Positions 11,092 to 24,786 are shown, numbered from the stretch's first letter. The stretch: 64,000 nucleotides of DNA from Trichaptum fuscoviolaceum (GCA_910574455.1 CAJSYZ010000005.1:7254001-7318000), one strand, 5' to 3'. The notes: a model not told the origin generated them from the sequence alone. Numbers and translations are program-made.

Positions 11092-12338
11092 TTATGTTCG
11101 ATACATCTCACGGAAATATCCGTGTGGTTTAGTAGCCGTCTGCACTGATCTTCCAGTAAGAAAGGAATCATATAAGAAACGAGGAAGGCTCACACTCAGA
11201 CTTCTTCCGAGGTCTTCAACAATCCGAGTGACACTGGGTACATGAAGGACAATTCCGTCTATTTCAAGTACGTCGTCAAGGTCGTCCTTTCTGCGTTGTT
11301 GCTTCAAGAAAGCAAAATCAAAAGTGAGACGCGAGAGTACACGCCGGGCCGTGATCTCTAAATAATGCGGGTCTGTCGCTTGAAAGAGATTGTCATACGA
11401 TAGGACCGTATCAAGCGAGGACGCCAGCTCGAGAATGGAAGAGAAGTCGAATGCGTTGATACCGCGCGCTACTCCGTAACTCCACCAGTAGAAGTACTGT
11501 AGGGCGAGAGAGGCAGTGTCTTGGGATCTTCGTTGACTAATTTGAGTTCATGAAATGACATACGGAAAAGAGAAAGACTCACTGCAGATAGTTTAGCAAT
11601 CCACGGAAAGCACGTAACCAGTCTGACTTCTCGTTCGGTGATAGCGAAGGGACCTCTCCTTTCGATATCTGTTCTCGCGGGGATAAAACTGTGGACCCGA
11701 GCTCAATTAGGTCGTCGTTGGTTGCCAGAGTCCATTCAAGTGCTCGTGTCGCAGACATGAGTGTACCAAGTTCGGACATGGAGGTAGAGTGAGGATGTCC
11801 AATACCGCGCTGCACGTCCCGCCCAGCAAAATGCAGAAATAGCGCGGCGTTGTGCTGTCTGAAAGCACTACACAGCCCTGGCTCCCATTTCAGAAGGTCC
11901 TCGATGTTTGCGATAGCGCACACCTGCGTACTCTCCAACGGAGACCTGTTTTATCAAATACCTAATCAGTCCCAGGGTTCCAGAGAATACAAAAATTGAG
12001 CGTAACTGAGCATAATGCAATAATCTCCGGCATAACTCGGAGAGCTCCTTCTGCACTTTCGTAGGTTGGCTCTGGAGCCCAGTCCCAGAAGAATTGGATA
12101 AATCCCAAGCCAACTGTCTTATCCTTTTAGACACCGCAACTGGTCCGTATCCCGCCCTCTGTGCCAACCCCCCTAGAAGTCGTTCGAGCTTTCGGCCTCC
12201 AGCTCTGTAGAGTTTATCGAGGATCCGGCCAGTCCCTGGAAGATTTGACATCGTAAAGTTGGTGGACATAGAGAACTCGCCGGAAGAAAGACTGGCGTTG
12301 TCCGCCATATCGTCGTGCGCTGCGCGATAATTCTCCAT
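11092..12338 (-). CDS. Unrecognised conserved-looking protein, 379 aa
   Basis: Three exons on the minus strand (12338-12007, 11945-11583, 11536-11092) join with consistent phases to 379 aa, using introns of 61 and 46 nt. The protein is soluble and largely helical. A basic N-terminal third (GGRKLERLLGGLAQRAGYG) is followed by an acidic middle and a C-terminal half rich in Leu/Tyr/Phe. No signal peptide, membrane segment or known motif is seen. It lies tail to tail with the SDR gene, about 150 bp away. Function unknown. Confidence 0.7.
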
Positions 12339-12850
12339 AAGTCTTTGAGCTGTCTGTCTAGATGAATTTCTTGGTTTTGGATCTTGAAGCGGGACTGGGT
12401 GAATGAGAAGAGAAGGGGCCCTTCTCTATAGTGCCAGGTTATTGGATATCTTTAGTACTTGAAACCCATCCCTAATGGTTTGATTAGCCTAGGTTCCAAC
12501 ATTCAGAACAATGATACATTGGCTCACCGGTAGTCCTAACATAGATCCGAAGTACGTCTCGTGGGACGTTGATACGAACTGCCGACTTCGTGAGATCTTG
12601 AGCGACAATATTCCCGGTGAACTGGCCGAACATATCTCGCGTCCACGATGTCTGAAAGTGAATGTATATAGCAGTTGTACAAGAAGTGTACAATAGTAAT
12701 GAGGAACAACAGCTTGTGGTAATATGTAACGAGCGTATAGGATCAGGATAACCCAGGTATCAAGAAGCGACAGATAAAAGAGATGGGGAAATAATAATGA
12801 TAGATCTATGATCTATATGTATAACAAGAATCTGATCGACATCTCAAATT

Positions 12851-14650
12851 TCAAACAACAAACTCATCTAAAGAACGTGGCTCCCGGGAGCGTGTAAACT
12901 TCACAGCGTGTTCGCGACCATAATCGCTCCAGTTCACTTCGCGCCAAACACCTCCATGCCAGTCGATGACGCGCCGCGCGGCCATGAGCGACATTGTGCT
13001 CTTAAATGTGCCGACGAAACCCGAGCCCATGGATTGCGCCGCTGCGTCAGTGAATACAGGATACCTTGCAAATAAGTCGTAAGAAATGATTCAAGCAACT
13101 GCATCGGATCGTGACAACTCACCATTCTCCGTATTTCTCAACGGTTTGCAATGTCTTATGGTCGATCCTGGCCCATCCCAGTCCACGAATAGCATCCCAC
13201 CACTCTGGGCTCTGCTCATCACTCGTCACGAGTACGCGCTGCACGTCGATCCCTCGCTTCTCGAGCAGTTCAGCTTGGACCTCCTTCACTTTCTCAGTAT
13301 ACGCACTCAGCGGAGCATAACAAGCGCTGTGGGGTCCTGGGTCTGCAGCGTTCGCAGGAGCGGTGTCCTTGCCATCGCACCAGGCAGTGAAATCGCCATG
13401 CCGAATATGAACCGAGATAAACAAAGGAAGACTTTCGCCTTCGGACAGCCCGAAAGCAGTCGAGACAAGCTGCGATGTTATCTCGGAAATCCGTGAAGTC
13501 CAATGCGCGTGCGTGCCGACAAAGCGCCAGGCAGGTGAATAATCAAATGTCATTTCGTATCCCTGTTCCGCATTTCATTAGCAGTGGTCATATAGATAGA
13601 AAAAGTCGTATTTACGCACAGAGACACCGCTTCCGTAGTACAAGAAATCAAAACACGCCATTTGTTCATCCGGCAGCCTTCTATGTCCACTCTTTCCCGG
13701 GAATGGCGCTTGGGGTGGAAGGTGCGCTTGCTTCCGACCATCCGGGAATGTCAAGGCCGAGAGCGCTGTATGTCGCATATGTAGCTCGGTAGGCATGGTC
13801 GCGACGAGCTTCGAGCCCTTCGGCACCGGTGTATAGCTGGCGTCGACGTGTATGTACCTAGGTATCGGTCCATTGCGCGGTCCCGAATCCGGGCGGGGTG
13901 TCGCCCACGCACTCCAGCATCCCAGCTCGTCCATGTGAGTAGAATTGTGGTCCTTCACATCGTACCAGTCAAGAATGGGCATTCCGCCCGGTATGAGCGC
14001 GGACATCTTCGGTACGTCGAAAATCTCGGAGAAGGCGGGATACCCGGCTGCGGATGAGACGTGTGCAGGTTTGAAAGGAGGGATAACGGCTGTTCTGTTC
14101 GAGAGAAATCCGACGTACAGCATATTGATGATTGTCATGAAGTCATTGGCTAGAGTTAGGGAGAGTTTGAGCAAGAAGAGGGTTGAATAGATACATCCAC
14201 GTACTCCAGCCAACATCAATCCAGCCTGTTATATACAACGTGTCATTACGGAGATTATCTGGGATTAGAGAGCGAGGTTGGAAGGTGAAGATAAATTTAT
14301 GTATGCAGCTCACCCCGGAAACTTTCTGTCGGCGGGCCCATTAACTGAGATGGGAACGACGGCTTTTCCGCTTCTACCTCTGTCTCCTTCGCCGGCACAA
14401 CGTCCTCGGGTACGACCTCTGAATGCGTTGCGTTGGAGCTGGAGACAAACACGAAAGAAAAGATCCCAAAAGCAAACAGAAAGAGTAGAATGGCGGCGAT
14501 AGCAATGTATCTTTTCCTTCCAATATTCGACCGTCCGCTGTGAGGCTTTTCATTGTGAGTCCCTGAATCCAGAGAGTCATCGATGTCCTCGAAGTCTTGG
14601 CCTCCATCTTCAAGACGGTTGAGTAGGGGCTCTGCGCTCGACAACGCCAT
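12851..14650 (-). CDS. GDP-fucose protein O-fucosyltransferase-like type II membrane protein
   Basis: Five exons (14650-14314, 14225-14205, 14149-13620, 13562-13123, 13064-12851) join in frame to 513 aa. Exon 2 is only 21 nt. An acidic cytosolic tail (about 45 aa) is followed by one membrane helix (YIAIAAILLFLFAFGIFSFVF) and a luminal domain, a Golgi/ER type II layout. The luminal part keeps a GWIDVGW...N...M start, an FISVHIRHGDF segment (the conserved His-Arg of O-fucosyltransferase folds) and a C-terminal GSGFVGTFKSTMSLMAARRV nucleotide-binding segment. It probably transfers a sugar, perhaps fucose, to secreted proteins; acceptor and donor are not shown by sequence. Related proteins are common in mushroom genomes. 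Confidence 0.75.
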
Positions 14651-14659
14651 GGGTGGTGG

Positions 14660-15800
14660 TGGGGGAGGTATGAGAGTTAAGAAGTAGAGAACTGAAAAAT
14701 GGGCTCGATATCTAAATAGGTGCCAATAGACCGTCGAGGGTAAGTGTGTTGCCTAGATCAGGGCGCCCGATGGGCACAACGCCCATTCATTCCTTTAGCC
14801 CTCTCTTCCGCACAGGCTTGACTTTAGTCCACACCATCATTTGACCTTAGTGCCGCTGTAGTGCATTGAAGTCAAAGAAGTTGAAAGGAAAGAACAACAG
14901 TGGGCGATTTCATGTCGACGAAACAGTCGGCTACCACTACTAGTAGTAGAGCAACTTCTCACGATGAATATCACATTCAACTTTAGGTTCTCTTCATCAT
15001 TTCTATATTCCCTTCAACTCCCACTGGGAGTAAAGTAAAGGGCACTGTATCCCCTAAATTGCCGTGGGATACCTGTGAATTCACACCTCCCCTAAACTAC
15101 CGCCGCTAACCTGGAAAATATTGATACGGAGAATCAAATGCAGCTGGAAGGACTTCGAAGAAGTACCACGACTCGTGACAAGCGGGAGCACGCGTACGTC
15201 ACGCGTCAAACTGCGTCGCGTCTCTTCATCATCGACCACAACAAGGACAACTCCGAGCCTCAAGACAGCGGCGACGCACAATGAAGACCGCAATTATTTC
15301 GCAACCCACCCACCCTCTCCGCTGTTGACATTTATAAAGGCCTCAAAGAGGGCTTTCCGTGATTGGCAGTGCCTTGGGGACGGCGGGCTTGACTCGTCGG
15401 TCCCTCGGCAACCCAAGTTGCTCTAGAGCAAGGACCTGTTCAGCGAGCTCCTGAGTGGCTTCTCCCAAAAAGAACCTGCCAGCCCAATTTTTCACTACAG
15501 TGTCCTTCGAGGATGCCTTTCTTTTTCAGAGAATAACAGCAGACGGGAGCGAGCGGGAGCGCAGGAACGAGTCTGCCAGTAAGGGGGAGTAAGGGATTTG
15601 CCGGCAAAGCTCGGCCCGTTATCTAGTACATACATGAAGTGCTCAAATATCTATCGATTCTACATGGAATTCACACACTTCCCCGTACAGACCGTCTCAA
15701 TCAAGACTCAATACGAATATCTTGACAATGATGTTCCAACGCCATGAAACGCTCGTCAGCTGCATCACCTAAAAGTCTCATAACCGAGTCCAACAGATCA
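14660..15800. other. Intergenic region, no supported gene
   Basis: This is the shared upstream/downstream space of two minus-strand genes. A small ACTACTAGTAGTAGA word occurs near 14940. Open frames here (for example 15121-15426) lack coding character or splice support. Confidence 0.5.
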
Positions 15801-15803
15801 AAG

Positions 15804-17990
15804 TCAGTTCTCAACAAAAGTCAACTTCAATGGCATCACGGGCCGGTCTTGCTTGATTCCCTTGATCGATGGAGTAGTTAAGCCGCTCATGTTCCAAACG
15901 ATCTCCTTAGAACTCGGCGAGAAAATGAATGACTCCAGAAGGATGGATATGACAAGCTCTATGAAAGGGGGATGACGTGGGTATTTAGCGGAAACTAATT
16001 TGAATAATTTTGCTCACTCATCTCTAGTTCGGAGAACTTGAAACCGCTGTCAGGGAAAGTCAATTGAGGGAACAGAAGCCGCCCTTCATCGTACTTACAT
16101 GCATGCCCTTCCGCCTCCGAGGAACGTCATCCTGCAAGCTGTAAGTCAGAACTACCCACCCACATGGTCCAAATAGTTGAAACTCACATAGATGAGTAGA
16201 CACCAGGAAGGCGTACATTTGCTACTTCCTCTGGAGATTTCCCAATCCAGCGCTCAGGCTTCCACTCCTTCGCATCATTCCCCCATATCTCTTCGCTACG
16301 ATTGGCGTTGATTATCGAAATGATGATATCTGTGTTCTTGCTGAGGGGAATCTCCCGTATCTCGGACTTGCCATCAACGGACTTGATGGGCCATAGGAGT
16401 GGAAGAACGACGTCCTTTCTCGTACTGAAATAATGTTGCACGTAAGTAGCGTTAGAAGGTAGAGATCTAGAGGATGCTCACGTTCGAGTGAGCTGCGTTA
16501 CAGGAGCGAACATGCGGAGAGTCTCTCTGCAGATCGCGTCAAGCCACGGAAGGTTCATCAGCGTGTCGTAATCCAGATCACCATGTTCCCTTCGTGCTGT
16601 CGTCACCTCTTCTCGTACCTTCATCTGGACATCTTGGTTCAGACTGAGTTGATGAAGGATTCGACTGAGGGCCGACGTCGTGGTATCATGTCCGGCGAAT
16701 ATGAACGTGCTGGATACACAAATCAAATCGTGAGTAAGTTTCCGATCGATGTTAACTATTCCGCACTTAAGCTGTCCTAGTAGTTCGTCTTCCGAAAGAC
16801 GATCCTCCTCGCTTGAGGTTAAGTTGGCCTTCACTAAATTATAGTCAGTATACTATCAATGTAACTTTACCGGAAATCGACTCACGGAGAATGCTTAGAA
16901 TGTCCTTCCCCTTTCCGACCTGCTGCACAACTGAATCGTCGCCTTTTTCCAAAGCGTCCTTCTTCGCGGTATATACTTCCACGGACTGATCATGCATAAC
17001 ATCGACAATATTCACGAGTTGTTGGATGGTTTTCGAAGGCCAAAGTTGAAGGACCTTGCGGCGGAGCCAAGGGCTTCCAACACGAACCACGTAAGGGAGG
17101 AGCTCGCGAAGGACGTTAACCTTAAACGCCACTGAGCTGGAGAGTTTTTCATAAGATCCTGGGACAATCAGTTACAGAAACAACGCACACAAATGCCTTC
17201 ATGGTTTCATGGTACTTGTTCGTTTTACTTTGGTCAAGTGAGTCAAATCGGTATCCCATACCCCCTTGCCCAATGTACTCAAGCGCAGCGCGGGACATCC
17301 AGGTGCTCATATCGATCTCCTCGTTTCCTTCAGCCACCTTCTTCGCGAGGATGTCGCGTAGCTGATGAGCGATCGGATAGAAGATTGGCACAAGGCCTCG
17401 CATGTGTTTTGGAGAAAACACGGGGTTGAGCAACTTACGCTGCCTCTTGTGATGATCTCCAAGTGTCGAGAGAAGGCCGGATCCGAATACGATCTTGTTA
17501 TTGCTGCCAAACGGTCAGCGACTAGCTTAAACGGACAGCTGGTGCATAGAGACGTACTCGATGAACGACGAAGTCTCCTCGTATATGTACTGGTCCTTGA
17601 CGACGATGTGGTGCAAAGCAAGTGGATCAAACACATATAGCATTTTGCTCTACATAACCTGATAAAACCTTTGATCGCAGACAAAAGTCAGAGTAAACGT
17701 ACCCCAAACAACCCATGGACTTTACAGACTGCACCATATGTGTCCGCTAGATTCTGATGGAAATCCCATCCATCGATGTCAAACAACTGGCCGAAATTCC
17801 CTGACGTAGTTAAGATTAAATGCATTCCGTCGAGAGAAAGGAGTCGGAAACTCTTACCTTGGAACCAGGAGGCACTTGGAGGTCCTGGAATGTGTGCTAG
17901 AGGAGATTTTATGACGAATGGACGGATGAGACGCCAGATGATGTACGAGACACCTAGCAGAAGAGCGGCGTTGCTGATGCTGGGCCCCAT
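15804..17990 (-). CDS. Cytochrome P450 monooxygenase, microsomal
   Basis: A multi-exon minus-strand gene; pieces line up without stops as a class II P450 of about 500 aa. The N-terminus has a hydrophobic anchor (residues about 7-27) and a proline hinge (HIPGPP). The I-helix carries FAGHDTTTSA (the oxygen-binding AGxDTT), the K-helix ETLRMF (ExxR), then a KPERW PERF-type motif. The heme loop FLGGGRACIGFKFSELE spans an intron at about 16100-16030, with Cys as the iron ligand. The last exon encodes a KEIVW...GLTTPSIKG...PVMPLKLTFVEN tail. It resembles expanded basidiomycete families such as CYP5150, but the family call is tentative. All key residues are present; substrate unknown. Confidence 0.88.
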
Positions 17991-17994
17991 TGCT

Positions 17995-19430
17995 ATGGGA
18001 CTTTCTATGCGGTTGATTGAGAGTCTGGTGTCTTGATACTTCGCTTTATACACGGATCAGTCACAGCCCGGAGAATAGGTGCGCTTACGCTACTTGCTGG
18101 ACAAATAAGAAGGCCATGCAGAGCACAAGGAGGTAAGCAAGCACTCGTTTTCCAGCTTTCGCCCTTCCATGACTTCTATTGCCATGTCAATGCAAATGCT
18201 GGGCATGGGAAGTCGTTAGCTTTTACGTGCACACTTCCTCTTATTGCCGTGGTATTGGGACTTCTTATTGGGCAGGTAGAATCTGGTTACAAGCCCCGTT
18301 CCGACACTCGCGAGGCTTGAGTCTGATCAGTGAAACTTGAACGAAGATTTTAATCTAATCAATTCGTGCGATTCTCTGGATCGCGTTCTATATGGTGCTC
18401 CAGAGACCTGTAATGCGCAGTAACTCATGGCAATGTCAGCTCAGCTGCAGAATATACCTTTGGGAATTTAATCATTGTATGACAGAAATGGCTCGGCACC
18501 GGAAGCAACATTGCAATCCGGAGGAAATACATACGAGAAGATTCCACAGCCACAAGCTTGGGAGCTCACTAGCATCAGGCGGCCACAGCCTGTGAAGTTT
18601 GAACTCTAAAATCCAAAGTTACAAGAGTCAAGCTAAATGCAGATGAATATGCTGTACTACGAAGAACCATCCAAGTAAATTCGTAACGCACTACTATTCT
18701 GTTCTTATTGTTGAGACCTTCCCACATACACACTTAACATGCAGTAGTAAACCCATTCAGGTGCATCGAGGATCGTCAGAAGAGCGGACCGGATATTCTG
18801 ACATGATAGGTTCAGTGAATTATATTCTCTCTTCTTTCTCTATTCTATTCACACTCATCGAATCATTACTATAGAATTGTCACTAAGGAAGGAGTCCAAT
18901 TGGACTACTGTGTCAGGGACGTTGACCGTGGACACTGATAGTATGCTATTAGTACTAGTGATTGCATCATGATGTTGTCAGCAACATTGGCACCCCCGGC
19001 AATCCCTCCTTCAAGTTTTCGGATACAATCTTCGAAAGTTGACCCTAGGTCTACATAGTACTTCATGGATAAGAGTCAAGAGGATGCGAAATATCATGAG
19101 AAAAGGCAATGTAATTGGAGATAGAAGAAAAAATTTGAAGTCAATATCAACAAGTTATATTTTTTTATCCTTGCGCTTCAATGTCTCCTCCCACTGTCTA
19201 TCTGATTATACTTCATTTTCTCCTTTGTCTTCATGCGTCATATCCCGGAATTTTCAAACGGCTCGTGAGTTATTTGGTCAAGAAGATTTTCATATCTTAC
19301 TTCTGCTAAATATGCATGTTACTGAAAAGTTAATACAACAGTACGAAGACAGACAGAGAGAACGACCTCTTTTCTACTACACTAAAAGAAGATGATGTTC
19401 TCAAGAATTACAATTAATTAGCTATCCTTT
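17995..19430. other. Intergenic region, no supported gene
   Basis: About 1.4 kb between two minus-strand genes. Open frames at 18033-18320 and 19039-19395 lack recognisable content or plausible exon partners. The stretch is AT-rich after 18600. Confidence 0.45.
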
Positions 19431-20695
19431 TTAGTGAGTCTTCGCTACTTTTGATGGTCTTTCACCCTTAGGCATATCTATCTTCGCCCTTCGCCTGTAA
19501 GAGGTCACTCAAATGAGTACAGAAATTCTGAAAAAAAAAATGCTAGCTCTTCTAACTTACCGTTTGGGCTTAAACTCCTGCGCATAAGTACTAAAGAATT
19601 CTTCGGGATGCGTCGCATCCATTCCCGTTATCGCGCTATACGCAATGGTGGCAACGTAGTTTGTCTTTCCCTCGCGAACTAGTGAGTAGTAATCCAAGAG
19701 ATACTCCGACTCTGACGGAGCAACAGTCGTATCTTCCTGAAGCAGTTTCTTTGCCTCTTTCCTACATGCAATTCTTTAGTAAACCTTGTATCATATATAT
19801 ATATATATATATGTCCGGAAACTTACTCAGAAATTGACGTGAACTGAAGCTTAATTTTCAGGGCTTGAGCTGCAGCTTCTACAAGTTCATTTCCAGCTAC
19901 CAGCCTGTGTAACGGCAGATCTTTTGTGAGTACCTCAATAAATGAATAAAAGCGCATGAAATACTGACATTGGACCGGTTGCAACGATCATCTGTCCCCG
20001 GAATTGATCCGAAAGTCCATGAGGGCCCTCACTTGTGAGGATAGCTGCAGCAATGTGTGCGATGTCTCCGAGAGCAACGGGCGCAAATTTGTGGGAGTTT
20101 CCGATCGGAAGGGGGAGCTTTCCCGTAGATTGCGCTTCTTTGTTATACAGCAGAAGGTTTTCCGCGTAAAACCCAGCACTGTTAATCAAAATCAGATCAT
20201 AGACGTCAAGAGTAGCCATCGGTCTCTCTACCGTATGATGCAAGGAGAATGTCCTGTCTCTGTGCTCGTGTCACCCTTGTTCTCAAGCACCATCGCCTCA
20301 AGGTCGATGAACTCCCTCAATCTTGGTTGCTTGTCTCGTTCTGCGTATTCACAGCCAGCCGCGCTGAGCAACACGACATTAGGTACTCCGACCTCGCGTA
20401 AGGCTTCGACGAGCTCCCGAGTGATTTCGAGCTTATCCTGCACTGCAGGTGGGATGAGGAAGATGGTATCTGCACCGGAGTTCTTGAGCGCGTCCACCAG
20501 CTCCTGCTTCTTGCCCGGGTCATGCTGGACGATGGCTGCTCCGTGCGCCTTCAAGTCAGAGCATTTCTTGGTATCCATTGCGATGAGCGTGAGTTTTTCA
20601 ATAGATGAAGAGAACTCTTCATCAGTGAGGATGAGCTCGGCGACAAGGTGGCCGGTCTGGCCATCAGCAGCGGTGATGCAGAGTTTGCGAGGCAT
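19431..20695 (-). CDS. NmrA-like NAD(P)-binding protein
   Basis: Five exons. The first (20695 to about 20238) encodes MPRKLCITAADGQTGHLVAE, a Rossmann GxxGxxV dinucleotide motif at residues 12-17. It also carries LTLIAMD..K, a DTIFLIPPAVQ strand and VVLLSAAGCEYAE, all typical of NmrA/atypical SDR sensors. Later exons add AGFYAENLLLYNKEA, PVALGDIAHIAAAIL and a helical C-terminus ending VAKTH. The catalytic Tyr-Lys pair of classical SDRs is not evident, which fits NmrA-like redox-sensing or quinone-reductase-like members. An intron of about 60 nt near 19.8 kb contains an (AT)n run. Frames are intact, so it is probably functional. Confidence 0.82.
19794..19813. repeat. (AT)n microsatellite in an intron
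   Basis: A perfect run of about ten AT units inside an intron of the NmrA-like gene. Confidence 0.8.
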
Positions 20696-20719
20696 AGCAA
20701 AGTTGTTCTAGTGATGAGT

Positions 20720-21770
20720 GTATGGGGCCTCATTCCAAAGCGGTATTTATACAGGCTTCCCATAATTGTGGACGACGTCAGAAACGGCGACCGATCTTTG
20801 GCGCACTCCATGACGCAACTTGAACTCCGCGAAAAAGATGTAATATTCGAGGAGCTACAGAATATAGCAACCGAGTTAACTGAAGTAGAACGAAGCAGAC
20901 CAGTAGTCACTCATTAGATTCGCAAGTTTTTGTCATTTGATTCAGAATGCGCTCAAATTCTCCAAAGGGAAGACTGCGTTGTACTGAGAACATTGTGTTG
21001 TGGCACGGGCGCCATCTAAAAATACCCACTAGCAAGCGACTTTCCACCCAGAAAGTTTCAGAAAAAGCATTGATACGTTCATATGTGAAATATACCGAGA
21101 CATGCTGATTAATCTTGAGATAATGAGTTATCATGGACAGTACTGAGGTTGGTCTAGAGGAAAGGCAGCTAGTACGTTAAAGGACTCGGAGAGTTGCATC
21201 GGACTTTAAAATAATATCTAATTCCGAAGTCCGGCATCCTATTTTGATACTGACCTAGCTAGTGCCGAGCCTGAGGATGATGTGCTGAAAAGGTTGAAAT
21301 ACTAGGCAATCATCCTCTTTTAAGTTGTTTGTCCAAACCCTTTTCTTTGTATTACTCGTTAAATAGCCGCTTTAGCTTATCCATATATATGATATAGCGG
21401 CTGGTTCTAGTCTACCCTGAGGTACATGATTACATGAAGCTAGTACAAATACAAAATTCTCGGGTGGTTATCAAAGTTCGACCCGACTGTAGCCTGAGTA
21501 CATACATTGTATGTACTACTTGTTCAGCCGAAAGAATACTTGTGCTGGGTTGCATGACTCGTCGGTAGTCAAGACCCGGGAAATAATCTAGACTTAAATA
21601 CTATGCCAGTGCTGCGTTTTTGGTCTGACAACATTGAAATGATGTTAAGAAGGAAGGAAAAGATGATTGGACACAAGAATTGAAGTTGGGAAGAGTATAA
21701 ACTAACGCTTGCACAAAAAAAAATTGCTCCGAAGGCTCGTCATATAGTGCGCTATGCATAGACGAGGATA
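20720..21770. other. Intergenic region, no supported gene
   Basis: AT-rich spacer between the start of the NmrA-like gene and the 3' end of the BTB-like gene. Only short random frames are visible. Confidence 0.45.
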
Positions 21771-21772
21771 AG

Positions 21773-23113
21773 TCATAACTTCCAGTACACTGAAGAGCCT
21801 AAATGCCAGCTCACCTTGATCAAGGACCACTGGATGGCAAGGCTCCTTATCCGATCTTGGAGGGACGACTTGCATAGTTCACAAGTCACATGGTTAGCGA
21901 GATTACGCATGGAATCCTCGATAGTGCTTGAGCTCGTGTGTGGTTGCGCATTCCACGCGATGTACGCACTCGCGAGCGCCCAGGCGCGGGTAAGCCCCTT
22001 CTGCTCCTCGAAACGACAGGTCGCCGTCGGCACATGCGGGTGTGGAGGCGACTGCAGAAGTCGTTTTAGTGCATCGGTGCGACCCAGATGTAAGAAAAAG
22101 AGCTTCTTGAGATAGAACGACCCAATCTTCTCGGCTACCTCGTCCGTCACGGATGGTAAAGAGAGCGATAGGAGGTGAGGAGAAGTTGTCACGGCTAGTT
22201 CGTGGGCCCCATAAGAGGCTGCGAGAGCGTAGAGGTCGAGCGATCGAGTAGGGGCATAGACAAGGAGTGCGTCGGACAACGGTGAACTTGGAATTAGGAA
22301 GGTCGGGATCGACATGCCATACGTGATAAGCGTCGCTACGGTCTCGGATAGATCCTCGAAGGAAGGCGCGTACTGAGCACAACCTATGCTATATACCGCA
22401 TGGAGAAGTAGGTTGACTATCGACGAGCGTTCCGGGACGGCCATAATCGAGTCCATGCCGGACATGTCTGCTTTTATTGCGAAAGGCAGGTGACAGTCGA
22501 ATCCATTCTCGGATGCCTCAAGAAGACGGGAAGAGTCGACGTAGAAGAAGACAGCATCGGAGGAGAGGATGATAAGATTGGTCTGACGTGCGTCGTTGAC
22601 GGCACCGGGGTTGAAGGTCGAAGAGATGGAAATGTATACATTGCTCTCTGCACGCTCTTCTGAAGGGGAGACGTCCTGAGAAGCCTGGTATGAGCTTGTC
22701 AGCAAGAGAATGGATGAACGAACTGCGAAACTGGGTTTGTACGACAAGAGAACTTTCCGAGAAAAGATGAAGAACAATGAAAGAAACGACAAAGAGCCTT
22801 GTTACAATCACTTTTCGACCAACGGCGGCAATGAAGTTTCAGAATGAGCATCGCCAAGCAATGGAAAGAACCCCAGCACGGAATATGAGAAAGAGGCAAA
22901 ATAAAGTGCAGGAAAGAGGAAAGTACATTACTATGTGGTACGTACCGGTGGTGTCAAATTATGGATTGGCGCGAGAGAATAAGCTCGATCCATCTTGTTC
23001 GGAAAAGCATTAAGCTCATCCAAGTCTGTGCTGTCCTCGTCCATCTTCATTGGTGCAAACCAATCATTCCTAACCTCGTCGACCCACCCGATTGATGTCT
23101 CCTGGGAGTTCAT
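21773..23113 (-). CDS. BTB/POZ-like domain protein, 359 aa
   Basis: Two exons (23113-22946 and 22684-21773) join at phase 0 across a 261-nt intron, giving 359 aa. The N-terminal exon is acidic (EDSTDLDELN). The second exon has a segment like the mushroom BTB-type proteins: FNPGAVNDARQTNLIILSSD, then VFFYVDSSRLLEAS, a LLLHAVYSI helix, and long helical repeats with ALAASYGAHELA and CELCKSSL near the end. These are usually soluble proteins of unknown role, possibly adaptors. The match is by pattern only. The intron is much longer than others nearby, so an extra small exon could be hidden in it. Confidence 0.65.
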
Positions 23114-23159
23114 GAGAATGTTGTTGAGCAGCGTCGTAGATGCTACAATATTCAATTGT

Positions 23160-24100
23160 ATATGAGCGGGGGAAACAGAGAGCGAAGGTCAGTCTGCGGC
23201 AGAGGTAAGTAGAGGAGGGGGGGAGGTACGTGGGTGGGGGATGTGCAATGAAGTCCCCTTAATAGCATTCTAAGAGCTTGCCTGACCTGGAAATAGAGTT
23301 CAACATACGCCCAGGCCCCACAGATCTATCGATATCTACAAGGCAATATTGTGCGGAATTATCAGCTTTTAGTGAGATATGTAAGTCGTACGGACCTGTT
23401 GCTTCACCTCTACCTTTCACCAGCATAAGCCATCACAGCGATCACGAAAATCATGTATCCGGGGTAAATAAAACCCGGGAAATAGGGATTTAAGTAATCT
23501 GAGGGAGAAAGATAGCACGGTGAATCATCCATGTACCAAACCAATTAGGACTTACCATCCCGCTCCCGGCACATGGAAACACCACAGTTAATGCGCGATG
23601 TGGAATGCAACGTGCCCCACTCCGAAACCGCAGGTTTCCGGGCTCAATCCGGAACTGATGTCTCCAAAGATTCCAGCACTGCACCACACCTCGCGCTTCT
23701 ACACCACACCATCATCGGGACAAAGGGAAAAAATTACAAGTCAAGTAATCTCCCGTAATGTTGTATAATATGCTGGAATGGGTGAAAGAAAGGTATAGCA
23801 ATCGTAAGCTTGTGTAATTCACTATAAGATGTAATATTACTGGTATGAGTTTCCGATGTCAATAAGACCAGTTAGGTATTATAGCTGATTACCAGCATTG
23901 TAATCTTTGAAATTCAATATAATCTCCGTAATCATTATGCATCTTACATTGCATTATGAAGGCTTTTCGTCAATTGCAAACATTACAATCCGCATATTTA
24001 CATATAAGCACCAGCAGAATTGTGGCCCTTATATGGGCTTATGAGAGTTTATAGTGGCTTATGAGACTTATAAGTCGTAGAGTGACATAGAAGCCCAATA
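23160..24100. repeat. AT-rich repeat region with GTAAT words
   Basis: No gene is visible. From about 23750 the sequence is full of GTAAT/ATTAC and GCTTAT words. A segment at about 23932-23960 (TAATCATTATGCATCTTACA...) recurs nearly unchanged in the same orientation at 50844-50876. It looks like a small repeat family next to the putative element ends. Confidence 0.5.
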
Positions 24101-24480
24101 CATCAGGAAAACTACTTTCTGCTGAAAGTGACTTAAGCGTCACTTAAATGTCCTGAGAGACTGAAGTCTTAAATAAGGCAAGCTTTACTTATTCATGCAT
24201 GTCCTCCCATTATTCAGGACAAGTTGGCTGAAATAAGTGTGGGCTGGCTTAAATAAGGAAAGATGGCTGAATCAGTGCTCTAAGTGTTTCAGGCATTCAG
24301 CACCCCAGTGCTCCAGTGTATCATCCTTTAATTACAGCAGTAGACAAGTGTTGTAAGACGAATTGCAGTGCTCAAGAGTCTAAGTGCATAAGAACGATCC
24401 AAGTATTTCATTGCATCAGAAATATATAAGACAACATTATGTAGCTATCAGTGCCTCAGCGTTCAAGTACATCAGTCATT
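24101..24480 (+). repeat. Left end-like repeat of the candidate element (copy A)
   Basis: The outermost 28 bases match copy C at 9678 (minus strand) with about four differences, and match the right end at 50843 less closely. The inner part has repeated CTTAAATAAGG, TTCAGGAC and AGTGCTCYAGTG words of similar type. Confidence 0.6.
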
Positions 24481-24709
24481 TACACAAGACTAAGCATAGC
24501 AGTCGCTATCATGGGATCCGCCACGACATTATCCCGAACCTCTGCCGTGACGGGCAGTGGCAGGCCACATTTCGCTGCCGTGCCTTCAATTCTGCATGTT
24601 CTTTGGCGTACCAGTAGAAACGAAGGCTGCTCTGCAAGTCGATGGTAATATAATATTGAGCGCACGGACAGAAACGAAAAGAAGAGGCTCACCAGTGATC
24701 GATTTGCCC

Positions 24710-24786
24710 TTAGAAGTCTACGCAGTCCGTAGCCGAATCCCATTTTGAAGTGTCGTCCTCCTCATGATCACCATCTCCACCTAAAT